From: Nostoc sp. MG11 | GTDB lineage: Bacteria; Cyanobacteriota; Cyanobacteriia; Cyanobacteriales; Nostocaceae | Reading direction: 5' to 3' | NCBI RefSeq assembly: GCF_014904695.1 | Contig: NZ_JACXXN010000016.1 | Span: 82,893 to 146,892, forward strand | Length of the DNA stretch: 64,000 nt | Part shown: positions 14,938 to 22,775 of the stretch, one piece after another | How the letters are laid out: each line of letters starts with the position of its first letter | Position numbering within the stretch: the first letter of the stretch is position 1 | Position numbers and translations under genes: made by a program | Notes under the pieces: model-generated | Told to the model about the DNA's origin: nothing | Databases searched by the model: none | Seen by the model: only the letters and a program-made list of their open reading frames with translations

Positions 14938-14950
14938 AAACATTTATGTC
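14938..14950. promoter_or_regulatory. Candidate operator dyad ACAT-TT-ATGT, copy 1
   Basis: AAACATTTATGTC lies 134 bases before the ATG of the Cys-rich precursor. The core ACAT/ATGT is a short dyad. The same 13-mer occurs at 15204-15216 and 17739-17751, always in spacers of this cluster. A regulator is not identified. Confidence 0.4.
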
Positions 14951-15203
14951 ACTAATAGCCTTTTGGAGATTTCATTTGACTCAACAGAGATAGCATTTTA
15001 TTTACTTAGTTTATGCAAATTTTATTTTCGGACTAGTATAATAATTTGATTATTATTTTCAAATATTGAAAACCTACAATAAAGTAGTGCGATACCTTCT
15101 CTGCGAGACGCTACGCGAACGGTGGGCTACGCCTACGCCAATCAAGAATAGAACGAAAGGCAATTACAACAGAATTAGAGTCTGTTAAAAAGATTTAAAA
15201 CTG

Positions 15204-15216
15204 AAACATTTATGTC
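15204..15216. promoter_or_regulatory. Candidate operator dyad, copy 2
   Basis: An exact AAACATTTATGTC, about 400 bases upstream of the precursor ATG and just past the terminator of the HopA1 gene, so it belongs to the precursor's upstream region if functional. Confidence 0.35.
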
Positions 15217-15255
15217 ACCATAAACTTTAAAATTGAGCAAAAAACATAACAAAAT

Positions 15256-15279
15256 CAGCCCAAGATAAATCTTGGACTG
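15256..15279 (-). terminator. Terminator of the kinase/HopA1 operon
   Basis: On the minus strand CAGTCCAAGAT pairs with ATCTTGGGCTG (11 bp with one G-T pair) and is followed by ATTTTGTT, 33 bases after the HopA1 stop. This fits a factor-independent terminator and implies that the precursor gene has its own promoter. Confidence 0.7.
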
Positions 15280-15311
15280 AAATATAAACATTATCAACAA
15301 ATGTATTCGTA

Positions 15312-16433
15312 TCAGTTGCCCAATTCTACTTGCCTGTAAATATCCTCAGAATTAGCATTCAAATAAACACGCTGCAAATCAATCCCCAAAGTGTAAAATT
15401 GCTCACAAATAGCATGCATCCGCCCCTCAGTTGAATCATCCCCTTGCTGCCAACCTTCCAGTAACCCATTCGCCACAATCTGACAGCGATTCATGCCAAA
15501 ACTCTCCTGTTCAGCAAACTTATGGTCTGGTTCTTCAGCTAACCCTAATCCTGGCGCTAGCTGCTTGGTAAATAAAGGAATTTCTGAGTTAAAATGCAAT
15601 TGATGTTCTGTATAGACAATTTTGAAAACTTCCCTAACTATCTCATAGTCCCTTTTATCAAAATACAATACCCCTGAATCATGCCGACCGTATTCCTTGG
15701 GGTTGTACAAAACCTTAAAACTAAAAGGTATTGCTAAATAATTCAAGTGCTGTGTCAAACTCTCCATAACCACAACAGCACCTTCAGGAGTTAAATTTAA
15801 ATATATTCGCACAGTGATTGGCTGATATTTAGTATCCTCAATACGACCAAATCCCTGATTGCCAACTGCCATATAAAAGCCATTTTGGACTCTGTTTTTA
15901 GGCAAACGGATAGCTACTGAATCACCTATCAGAGTGACTTTTTCAACAAATTGAAGATGTTTATTTCGCTGAATATGCAGCCTTAAACCACCCTTAGTAA
16001 CTACTAAACTATCATCAGATTCTTCTTTAATAACAGACCAACCAGAATCAAAATAACCCTCTCCACAATTACTTTTATTCAATCGTTCATAAAATCCCAC
16101 ATCTATCCCCAGTAAAGTATTATTCTCCAAATCTAAAGGTAAATTATTTTCTTCTCCATCGAGTGCCAATAGACTTCGCATCGAGCCATTATAATAAATA
16201 CCATAAAGAAAACTCCGCAATTGCAGACTCACGTATTTCTGTTGCATCTGGGTTGGCATCTTCTGAAAACGTTCAACTGCCTCAGATGGCAATTCCAAAG
16301 GTTTGTAATCTGGATGGTGGATGGAAAAATCAGATTTTATCTCAATTTTTTGAACAATATCTTGCAGAACATCCAGTAATTGCCCTGTTAAACCAGTCTC
16401 TAGCTGAGTTTGAGGAGAATTTAATAATTGCAT
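15312..16433 (-). CDS. HopA1-family protein, putative phospho-Ser/Thr lyase of a RiPP dehydratase
   Basis: A 373-residue soluble protein. The overall pattern matches the HopA1 effector-like family: an N-terminal helical half (LQLRSFLYGIYYNG), a central beta region (GFYMAVGNQGFGR, then VRIYLNLTPEGAVVVMESLT) and HDSGVLYFDKRDYEIV near residue 270. In class V lanthipeptide (lexapeptide, cacaoidin) and thioamitide clusters this family removes phosphate from phosphorylated Ser/Thr to give dehydro-residues, working with an APH-fold kinase. Here the kinase gene ends 26 bases upstream, as in one operon, and a terminator follows. Lyase function is inferred from family and context; a type III effector role is unlikely here. 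Confidence 0.8.
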   Translation of the reverse strand: MQLLNSPQTQLETGLTGQLLDVLQDIVQKIEIKSDFSIHHPDYKPLELPSEAVERFQKMPTQMQQKYVSLQLRSFLYGIYYNGSMRSLLALDGEENNLPLDLENNTLLGIDVGFYERLNKSNCGEGYFDSGWSVIKEESDDSLVVTKGGLRLHIQRNKHLQFVEKVTLIGDSVAIRLPKNRVQNGFYMAVGNQGFGRIEDTKYQPITVRIYLNLTPEGAVVVMESLTQHLNYLAIPFSFKVLYNPKEYGRHDSGVLYFDKRDYEIVREVFKIVYTEHQLHFNSEIPLFTKQLAPGLGLAEEPDHKFAEQESFGMNRCQIVANGLLEGWQQGDDSTEGRMHAICEQFYTLGIDLQRVYLNANSEDIYRQVELGN

Positions 16434-16459
16434 AACTACTTTAGTAATAACAAAATGAT

Positions 16460-17620
16460 TTAAACAGCAGAACTACTTAGGTGAGTTAATTCAACAGCAG
16501 CAGCACCAAAAATTGTTGGCATCGATTGTACAGGACGGCTTAATAACGTCTTAGCAACCTGAAGCATAGCAATCCCCGTATTGCCAAAAGATTTTTGATA
16601 TTGAATCATTGCCTGAATCTGTTGAATTAAAGCAAAACCAGTAAATTGCACCACTCGTTGCAAGAAATCAGGGCGGTGTTCTAGAATTTCTGGAAAAGTG
16701 TTTAAATAAGCTTGGGTTAATCTACTAATTGAAGGCTGAAGTAGTTCTAAAGGTGTTATTGCCAAGCGTAGAGACTCTTCAATACTCAAAGAATTACTGA
16801 TAACTAAGCTAGCAAGCCAGATTTGTACATAACTGCCGATGAGTGTTCCCAAATCAAAGGCTGGATCTCCCCAAGCCGAGCGTTCCCAATCAATTAGTCG
16901 GACAATATTGTTACTAGAATCCTGCCAATCTTTATACAGGAGAATATTATTTAGTTTTAAATCATTGTGGGTGAGACAAGAGGGAATTACAGCATCACCC
17001 AGTTCTGCGATCGCTTGCCCTAAACTATCATACCGCTGATAAAGAGCAAAAAATCTTAACCCATCGTCAGGCACTAAACCAAAAATCTCTGGCCCAATCC
17101 GTTCCAATCCCTGAATTAAATCCGATACTTGATCAGCCATTAGATTATCCTGATTAACAGAGAAGAAATCCTGATATTCTTTGCGATTAAAAGTATCACT
17201 ATGGATAGTTGCAATGGCAGTGCCAATTGCCATTGCAATTTCTATAAAAAAGCTATTTTTCTTTGTGTAGAAATCTTTTAAATCTTGATAATCATCCAGG
17301 TATTTTAAGACAATAATTGAATTTTCTGCATCAAAATGCACCACATTTGGTAAAAATGAGCGATAGTGATTAAATTTGTTAAATTGCTGTAAGAAATCTT
17401 GAATTCGCCACTCCCTCAAAAACTCACCAGCAGTTTTTCCATCTTGATTGTGTCGTTCTTGCTTAACAAGAAGCTTACAACCATCTGTAAAAGTCAATAA
17501 TAAATTAAAGTTTTTAGCTGCAACTGGTTCTATCTTGCTAGGAGATTGCTCAGACTGATTGCATAACCCCTGTTCAACTAAATAATCAAAAACATTATGG
17601 TAATTCAGGATTAATGTCAT
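16460..17620 (-). CDS. APH-fold kinase, putative Ser/Thr kinase partner of the HopA1 lyase
   Basis: A 386-residue aminoglycoside-phosphotransferase-fold protein. Seen: a candidate ATP-binding Lys in KLLVKQER (about 53), the catalytic loop LTHNDLKLNNILL (HND at 218-220) and the metal-binding RLIDWERSAWGDPAFDLG (D at 244). All catalytic residues are present. APH proteins paired with HopA1 genes are the kinase half of split dehydratases in class V lanthipeptides and in the thioviridamide family. The tight pairing makes precursor Ser phosphorylation the best guess, ahead of antibiotic or choline phosphorylation. The regulatory dyad at 17739 lies 119 bases upstream of the ATG. Confidence 0.85.
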   Translation of the reverse strand: MTLILNYHNVFDYLVEQGLCNQSEQSPSKIEPVAAKNFNLLLTFTDGCKLLVKQERHNQDGKTAGEFLREWRIQDFLQQFNKFNHYRSFLPNVVHFDAENSIIVLKYLDDYQDLKDFYTKKNSFFIEIAMAIGTAIATIHSDTFNRKEYQDFFSVNQDNLMADQVSDLIQGLERIGPEIFGLVPDDGLRFFALYQRYDSLGQAIAELGDAVIPSCLTHNDLKLNNILLYKDWQDSSNNIVRLIDWERSAWGDPAFDLGTLIGSYVQIWLASLVISNSLSIEESLRLAITPLELLQPSISRLTQAYLNTFPEILEHRPDFLQRVVQFTGFALIQQIQAMIQYQKSFGNTGIAMLQVAKTLLSRPVQSMPTIFGAAAVELTHLSSSAV

Positions 17621-17738
17621 AAAACTTGAATGTATTAATTAGCTGTAATTCTAGGCAATAGTAAAATTATTTAACCATATTTGCAAGCTTTTGGCTCTAA
17701 CTAAAATAAAAAATTATGGCAAATTCGTGCATTAACTA

Positions 17739-17751
17739 AAACATTTATGTC
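17739..17751. promoter_or_regulatory. Candidate operator dyad, copy 3 (upstream of kinase/HopA1 operon)
   Basis: AAACATTTATGTC, identical to the copies at 14938 and 15204, is placed 119 bases before the kinase ATG. This is close to the 134-base spacing seen at the precursor gene. Confidence 0.4.
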
Positions 17752-17980
17752 CCTAAAACATTACTAATTGATACGCAATTTTTAATGCCAAGTCACTCCT
17801 GAATTTTTGATGATTCGGAAGCCTCAATTATTTTTTTATCGCTAAAAATTACCTATTTTATTCATCGCTGATTCTCCCTTGAGCAACTCTGCTCCTCTCA
17901 ACACTCGCTACTAGAAGTGGCGACTTCCACTGTAGAGATAGATAATACCGATTCAATTAATGATTGCAACAAATCCTTTG

Positions 17981-18009
17981 GTAGAGACGTTGCATTGCAA
18001 CGTCTCTAC
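17981..18009. repeat. Perfect palindrome, dispersed-repeat type
   Basis: GTAGAGACGTTGCA followed by its reverse complement TGCAACGTCTCTAC, 14-bp arms with a 1-base centre. The GTAGAGACG unit is a common dispersed palindrome in Nostocales genomes. A related hairpin occurs at 46411-46436. Confidence 0.75.
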
Positions 18010-18259
18010 ATGGTCTATCTGTCACATTCTTTTTTTAAATTGGTATAACTGTTAACAGCAGGGAAATTTAGTCCTGAATATTGGTTACAGAGCAACTAAA
18101 TTTCTTGATGAAAATATTTTTTTTGAGACGCACAGTGGAAGAAAAAGCGAAAAGTCGAGCCAGTTGCTAATCGCCGCTCTAACGCAAGCGCTTCTTATGC
18201 AAGGCGCTGATTTAGCACTGGCTACCTAATTTGAATTATGGGGATTTCTCTATTCCCTC

Positions 18260-19243
18260 TTAATACACAACACCCGCCTGAAAAACTCGGCCAATTACTT
18301 CTTCTACAGGTGGTTCAGTGACGGTTAAATCAACTACCTCTAAATCCGCCAAAATCTGAGATACAGTACGGGTGAGCGCCTCTCGCGGCACCATATAGCG
18401 TACCGATCGCCCTTCTAAGAATTGGATATCACCGTAAGACATGAGTTTTTCCACTGATAGTGGTTGGGCTAACTCGACATAAACTTCCCGGTAAGGGGCA
18501 AAACGTTCTAACAGTCCATCTAAATTACCGTCATACATTAGTTTTCCTTGGTGAATTAACAACACCCGTTGACACAATGCTGTAATGTCAGCCATATAAT
18601 GACTTGTCAACAGCACTGTCGCCTGATATTGCTGATTGTACTCACGCAAGAAATCGCGCACTCCTACCTGAGCATTGACATCTAGTCCTAGGGTCGGTTC
18701 ATCCAGAAATAATACATGGGGACGATGCAAAAGTGCAGCCAATAGTTCGGCCTTCATCCGCTCACCTAAAGACAGCTTCCGCACTGGTTGGATAAGCTTC
18801 CCTTCTAAGGAAAGCATCTCTGTTAATTCTCCCACCCGCCGCTGAAACTCTTTATCAGGGATGTTGTATACAGCGGCGTTAATTTTTAAAGAATCCAACG
18901 CTGGTAAATCCCAAATTAACTGCTGCTTTTGTCCCATCACTAAGGTGATTTTTTGCAAAAATGCTTCGTCACGACGAAAGGGAACGTGTCCAGCTACTCT
19001 GACTGTACCGCCAGAAGGATGAATTAGACCCGTCAGCATTTTGAGTGTAGTAGTTTTACCAGCACCATTGGGCCCTAAAAACCCTACAACTTCACCCGGA
19101 GCAATTTCAAAGGAAACATCCTCAACTGCTTTAATTGAACGGTAGGTACGGCGGAAAAAGTGGCTAATTGTACCTTTAATTCCCGGCTCTTTAACCGCCA
19201 CCGGATAAAATTTACTTAGCTTCTCTGCAACGATAATTGACAT
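18260..19243 (-). CDS. ABC-2 type transporter ATPase
   Basis: 327 residues from the ATG at 19243. Walker A is VVGFLGPNGAGKTTTLKML, followed by a Q-loop region around LVMGQKQQL, the signature KLSLGERMKAELLAALLHRP, Walker B VLFLDEPTLGLD and switch His in TSHYMADI. The SLGERMK variant and the long C-terminal domain are typical of ATPases paired with ABC-2 permeases such as NatA or daunorubicin-type exporters. No permease gene is adjacent, so the partner is elsewhere. A TTG-initiated extension to 19273 is possible. The substrate is not predictable. Confidence 0.88.
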   Translation of the reverse strand: MSIIVAEKLSKFYPVAVKEPGIKGTISHFFRRTYRSIKAVEDVSFEIAPGEVVGFLGPNGAGKTTTLKMLTGLIHPSGGTVRVAGHVPFRRDEAFLQKITLVMGQKQQLIWDLPALDSLKINAAVYNIPDKEFQRRVGELTEMLSLEGKLIQPVRKLSLGERMKAELLAALLHRPHVLFLDEPTLGLDVNAQVGVRDFLREYNQQYQATVLLTSHYMADITALCQRVLLIHQGKLMYDGNLDGLLERFAPYREVYVELAQPLSVEKLMSYGDIQFLEGRSVRYMVPREALTRTVSQILADLEVVDLTVTEPPVEEVIGRVFQAGVVY

Positions 19244-19388
19244 ATATTTTAGATTAAAACCACAAATAAACACCGATAAATTTATCTGTATTTATCAGCG
19301 TTCATCTGTGATTCCAAATACCCAAACACATATTTTTGCAAGCAACAGCTATCATGATTTCCTATGGTGAATATTGCTCAGTTACAGA

Positions 19389-19468
19389 AGACCTCTTGCA
19401 TAAATATTTTTTGTCTCACGCATAGACGCAAAGAAGAACGCAAAAAGAACGACTTTTGCAAGAAGTCT
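19389..19468. mobile_element. 80-bp MITE-like element
   Basis: The left end AGACCTCTTGCATAAA and the right end, inverted, AGACTTCTTGCAAAAG give terminal inverted repeats agreeing at 13 of 16 positions. The interior has GACGCAAAGAAG-type repeat sequence. No coding capacity. It ends 11 bases from the stop of the UbiB-like gene. Confidence 0.5.
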
Positions 19469-19479
19469 AAAACATCGGT

Positions 19480-21126
19480 TTACCGTAAACGTCCCGATCG
19501 CAAAGTACTAATAATTAACCACAACCCCAACAGACTAGCGACTGTAAATAGGATGGTGCTTAAAAAAGATAGCTGAGTTGTCTGTGCTTTCGTGGAAATA
19601 ATTGCCGCACCCATAATCAGCGAACCCACCAAAATACTAAATGAGAGTCTATTGGCTGCATCGTCCATAGTGCGACGTACGCCATCTAACCCTCGTAGCG
19701 ATAAATTCCACTGTAAGGTTTCCGAGGTAACTCGGTCTAGTAGCAATTCAACCTGGCGGGGAGATTGTAGAGAGAGACTTTTAATATCCAAGGCTGCTCT
19801 AAGAAGCGATCGCACTGGATTATCGCCGAGTAACTGACGGCGAAACAAGTCTGTGATTAATGGCTTAACTTCATCAAAAAAATTAAGCTCCGGGTTAAAG
19901 GTACGCGCCACCCCCTCTAAGTTAGCTAGGGTTTTGGCATACAAACCCATGTTGCTGGGTAAGCGAATTTTATTGTTGCGAGCAACCTGCAAAACTTCAT
20001 AAATTATCTGACTGAAGTTTATTTCCGTGAGGCTGACATTGTGATACTTTCGCAACATGCGATCGTAATCATTTTCTAAGCGCGACAAAATTACTGGCTG
20101 ACCGGAATCTGATAGCTGTAAAGTTAACTGAGCGCACCTTTGAGCATCTAAATCAACGATTGCTAACAACATTTCTGTCAATATCTGCTGTGTACGGGGA
20201 TCAAGTCGTCCCACCATGCCACAGTCTAAAAGCGCCACGCGACCATCTTTAAGATAAAATAAATTTCCTGGATGGGGATCAGCGTGAAAAAAGCCATCTA
20301 TATATAGTTGCTGAAAAAAAGCGCGAAATAGCAGAGTGGTTATTTCTTTACGTTCTATGGCGGGATCTTTACCGTTATTATTACTGTTCAAATCTGCCAA
20401 CAGAAAAGGTACTCCGTCCAGCCACTCCATTACCAGTAATTTTTCTGTAGTCAAATCCCAGTAGATTTCCGCAACTACTATTTGCGTGGGATCAAACCAG
20501 CGACTACGGGATAAGTTGCGGCGCAATTGGTCTGTAAAACCAGCTTCCCGCGTGAAATCTAGCTCGGCTTCTAAAGCTTTGGTAAATTCTTCAGCAATGG
20601 ATTTGATTTCGTAGGTTTGTCCAAAATCGGTACGCGCTACTAAATCAGCAATACCTTGAATTAAGGCGATATCTTGAGCAACAGTAATATCAATTCCCGG
20701 ACGTTGTACCTTCAGCGCGACTTCTCGACCATCTGCAAGTGTGGCTCGATGTGTCTGGGCAATTGATCCCGCCGCTACTGGGATGGGATTAATCGTACTA
20801 AAAGTTTCTTCTAGCGATCGCTTTAACTGTTTGCGAATAACTACTTCTACTTCTGGCCAGGGAACTGCCGGCACTTCATCTTGTAAGGTTGATAGTTCCT
20901 CAATATAGGCAGCGCTAAGTAAATCTGGGCGGGTAGAGAGTAGCTGACCAAGTTTGACATAAACTGGCCCCAAATCCACCAAGATGTTTTTTAAAACAGC
21001 AGGTGTGGGTAGCTGGGGTTCATCAGCTTTGCCACCAGTCAGTAGCCTTCGCATATAGTCCCAGCCATTGCGAAGGAATACTTCAATGATTTCTCGTTGA
21101 CGGGGAACAGTTTGTGTGAGGAACAT
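19480..21126 (-). CDS. ABC1/UbiB (AarF) atypical kinase-like protein
   Basis: 548 residues from the ATG at 21126. Family motifs: the KxGQ element VYVKLGQLLSTRPDLL, the Ala-rich loop AAGSIAQTHRATLADGR, the Lys in EVALKVQRPG, MEWLDGVPFLL, the catalytic loop GFFHADPHPGNLFY and the metal site VALLDCGMVGRL. Two hydrophobic C-terminal segments follow (SILVGSLIMGAAIIS and LSTILFTVASLLGLWLI). These proteins act as ATPases or kinases supporting isoprenoid-quinone metabolism at membranes; cyanobacteria carry several paralogues. A TTG-initiated extension would overlap yidD and is not preferred. Confidence 0.9.
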   Translation of the reverse strand: MFLTQTVPRQREIIEVFLRNGWDYMRRLLTGGKADEPQLPTPAVLKNILVDLGPVYVKLGQLLSTRPDLLSAAYIEELSTLQDEVPAVPWPEVEVVIRKQLKRSLEETFSTINPIPVAAGSIAQTHRATLADGREVALKVQRPGIDITVAQDIALIQGIADLVARTDFGQTYEIKSIAEEFTKALEAELDFTREAGFTDQLRRNLSRSRWFDPTQIVVAEIYWDLTTEKLLVMEWLDGVPFLLADLNSNNNGKDPAIERKEITTLLFRAFFQQLYIDGFFHADPHPGNLFYLKDGRVALLDCGMVGRLDPRTQQILTEMLLAIVDLDAQRCAQLTLQLSDSGQPVILSRLENDYDRMLRKYHNVSLTEINFSQIIYEVLQVARNNKIRLPSNMGLYAKTLANLEGVARTFNPELNFFDEVKPLITDLFRRQLLGDNPVRSLLRAALDIKSLSLQSPRQVELLLDRVTSETLQWNLSLRGLDGVRRTMDDAANRLSFSILVGSLIMGAAIISTKAQTTQLSFLSTILFTVASLLGLWLIISTLRSGRLR

Positions 21127-21157
21127 TGTGATAATGAACTGCAAAGATGCAGAGGAG

Positions 21158-21454
21158 TTAGAGGGGTAAACAGCAGGGGATGACAATACAGCGGAAGTTG
21201 GATCTAGTTTCGGCGGTTGTTAAGGTTTTACTGGATGCGGCACAGTCTTGGAATCTTTGTATGGATGATTGTACGGCGTCGTGAAGCTTCTGTTCACTCA
21301 GCATTCGTTTGACATAATTTGAGCAAGAATCACCGCCATGTAAGAGGCGATGAGGACAAGAGAATCCTTTGACCGGAGAAATATACTTTTGATAAGTAGC
21401 AATAGAATTAATGGCCATTGTTTTAGCCAGAGGCTCAAAGCTAATGATTTCCAT
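21158..21454 (-). CDS. yidD: Membrane protein insertion efficiency factor YidD
   Basis: About 98 residues. The core ATYQKYISPVKGFSCPHRLL with GGDSCSNYVKRML matches the YidD/DUF37 pattern (YQ.YISP...SC.....CS.Y). It probably helps insert membrane proteins together with YidC. The start is ambiguous between ATG 21454 and ATG 21418. The Cys-rich tail (FRCIVIPCCLPL) is typical of cyanobacterial members. It lies 31 bases upstream of the UbiB-like start on the same strand, so the two may be cotranscribed. Confidence 0.8.
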   Translation of the reverse strand: MEIISFEPLAKTMAINSIATYQKYISPVKGFSCPHRLLHGGDSCSNYVKRMLSEQKLHDAVQSSIQRFQDCAASSKTLTTAETRSNFRCIVIPCCLPL

Positions 21455-21538
21455 AACTGTCAGATAAAACAATAGACAGTCAAGTTATAATAGAAAAACA
21501 GACTTTTTCGCCTCTGCCAAGGGTTTTAACTTTTACAT

Positions 21539-22660
21539 CTACAGCAGGTCGGTAAATCGGGGATCGCTTTGGAGAGTTTTGAGGATCTGCTTAATTTCTT
21601 GCGTCCGGTCTTTTTTAACCACAAGGGTAACATTGCGATCGCGCACAATCACCACATCCTCTAAACCAATAGTAACAACTACATCTTCTGGATTTGAAGC
21701 ATAAATAATAGCCCCCTGCGTATCTAATCCCACATGGGTAGCGAGTTCCACATTGGGAGTCTCTTCTTTCTTAAGTAAGCGTTCGATCGCATTCCAATCT
21801 CCTAAATCATCCCAACCAAACTCCACTGGTAAAACGTATGCTAGAGTGGTCTTTTCCATTAGCGCATAGTCTATACTCTTCTTAGGCAACTGGGGATAGA
21901 TATCAGCACCGTGTTGTTCCAAAGGTTCGATAATTTCTGGAGCATGGGCATGTAATTCCTTGAGAACAACCCCAGCCCGAAAAACGAACATGCCACTATT
22001 CCAGCTAAAACGTCCCGAAGATAGAAAAGTTTCTGCCGTTTCCCGGTTGGGCTTTTCAGTAAAGCGGTTGACGTGATAAGCTGGCAACTCATTAAAGCTA
22101 CCTATTTTTTCACCTTGTTCAATGTAACCGTAGCCGGTTGATGGAAAAGTAGGCTTGATCCCCAATGTGACAATCGCTTCTGTGCTTGCCGCCAGTTGCG
22201 TAGCTGCACTTAATGTGTGTGCAAACGCCTTTTGGTCGGCAATCCAGTGGTCAGCAGGGAAAAAGCCAATAACAGCGTCTTCTCCATAGCGTTGTTTGAT
22301 TTCTAAACTTGTCCAAGCAACAGCTGCGGCAGTGTCCCTTCCCTCTGACTCAATCAGCAAGTTTTGAGATGGTAGTTTGGGTAGTTGTTGTCTTACCCCT
22401 TCAGCTATCTGACTAGAAGTTATCACCCACAAGGAATCCCAACCCGTTCGGGTTCGCCAGTCGCCTGCGGAGGGAAACCCTCTCGCAGCGCTGGACTCAT
22501 CGCCACCGAGATCTATCAATCGATCGGCGGTTGCTTGTAATAGGCTTCTAGAGCTACCATCGAGACTTAAAAATTGCTTGGGTCGGTCTTTGCGGCTTAG
22601 GGGCCAAAAACGCTCACCTTTACCACCAGCAAGTATTACAGGGAACAATAAAGTATTCAT
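21539..22660 (-). CDS. manC: Mannose-1-phosphate guanylyltransferase
   Basis: Makes GDP-mannose from GTP and mannose-1-phosphate for polysaccharides and glycans. The 373-residue protein has the pyrophosphorylase signature VILAGGKGERFWPLSRKDRP, then KQFLSL, GFFPADHWI, RFTEKPNRETAE and WNSGMFVFRAGV. It lacks the C-terminal isomerase cupin of bifunctional ManC. Residues about 47-74 (GGDESSAARGFPSAGDWRTR and flanks) are an extra loop encoded by a Nostoc-type palindromic repeat at 22437-22505, inserted in frame between the nucleotide-binding segment and the first helix. It is divergent from the LCP gene. A GTG at 22672 would add 4 residues. Confidence 0.92.
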   Translation of the reverse strand: MNTLLFPVILAGGKGERFWPLSRKDRPKQFLSLDGSSRSLLQATADRLIDLGGDESSAARGFPSAGDWRTRTGWDSLWVITSSQIAEGVRQQLPKLPSQNLLIESEGRDTAAAVAWTSLEIKQRYGEDAVIGFFPADHWIADQKAFAHTLSAATQLAASTEAIVTLGIKPTFPSTGYGYIEQGEKIGSFNELPAYHVNRFTEKPNRETAETFLSSGRFSWNSGMFVFRAGVVLKELHAHAPEIIEPLEQHGADIYPQLPKKSIDYALMEKTTLAYVLPVEFGWDDLGDWNAIERLLKKEETPNVELATHVGLDTQGAIIYASNPEDVVVTIGLEDVVIVRDRNVTLVVKKDRTQEIKQILKTLQSDPRFTDLL

Positions 22661-22775
22661 GTTGTCATACACACGTACCGAAGAACATTACAAGTTTACA
22701 GTGAGCTTTTGCACTGGCAATATTTGTAGCTTGCATTAACATACTTTTAGGGAGTGGTTGAGTGGGGAGATAATC

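Larger units (their letters stand above)
14805..15311. other. Regulatory spacer between HopA1 gene and precursor gene
   Basis: No gene seen. It contains two copies of the dyad AAACATTTATGTC (14938-14950 and 15204-15216), a Nostoc-type GC-rich dispersed repeat at about 15097-15142 (CTCTGCGAGACGCTACGCG and flank), and the terminator hairpin of the upstream operon at 15256-15279. The promoter of the precursor gene should lie in its left half. Confidence 0.6.
17621..18259. other. Spacer with dispersed palindromes
   Basis: No gene supported. It holds the third dyad (17739-17751), a long perfect palindrome at 17981-18009, and near 18155-18225 an imperfect inverted repeat (AGCCAGTTGCTAATC against GATTTAGCACTGGCT) that could end transcription of the ABC gene on the minus strand. 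Confidence 0.5.

Noticed and set aside
19364..19576. 70-codon plus-strand ORF overlapping the UbiB-like gene end
   Set aside because: It is composed of the MITE-like element and antisense UbiB sequence, with no coding evidence of its own.
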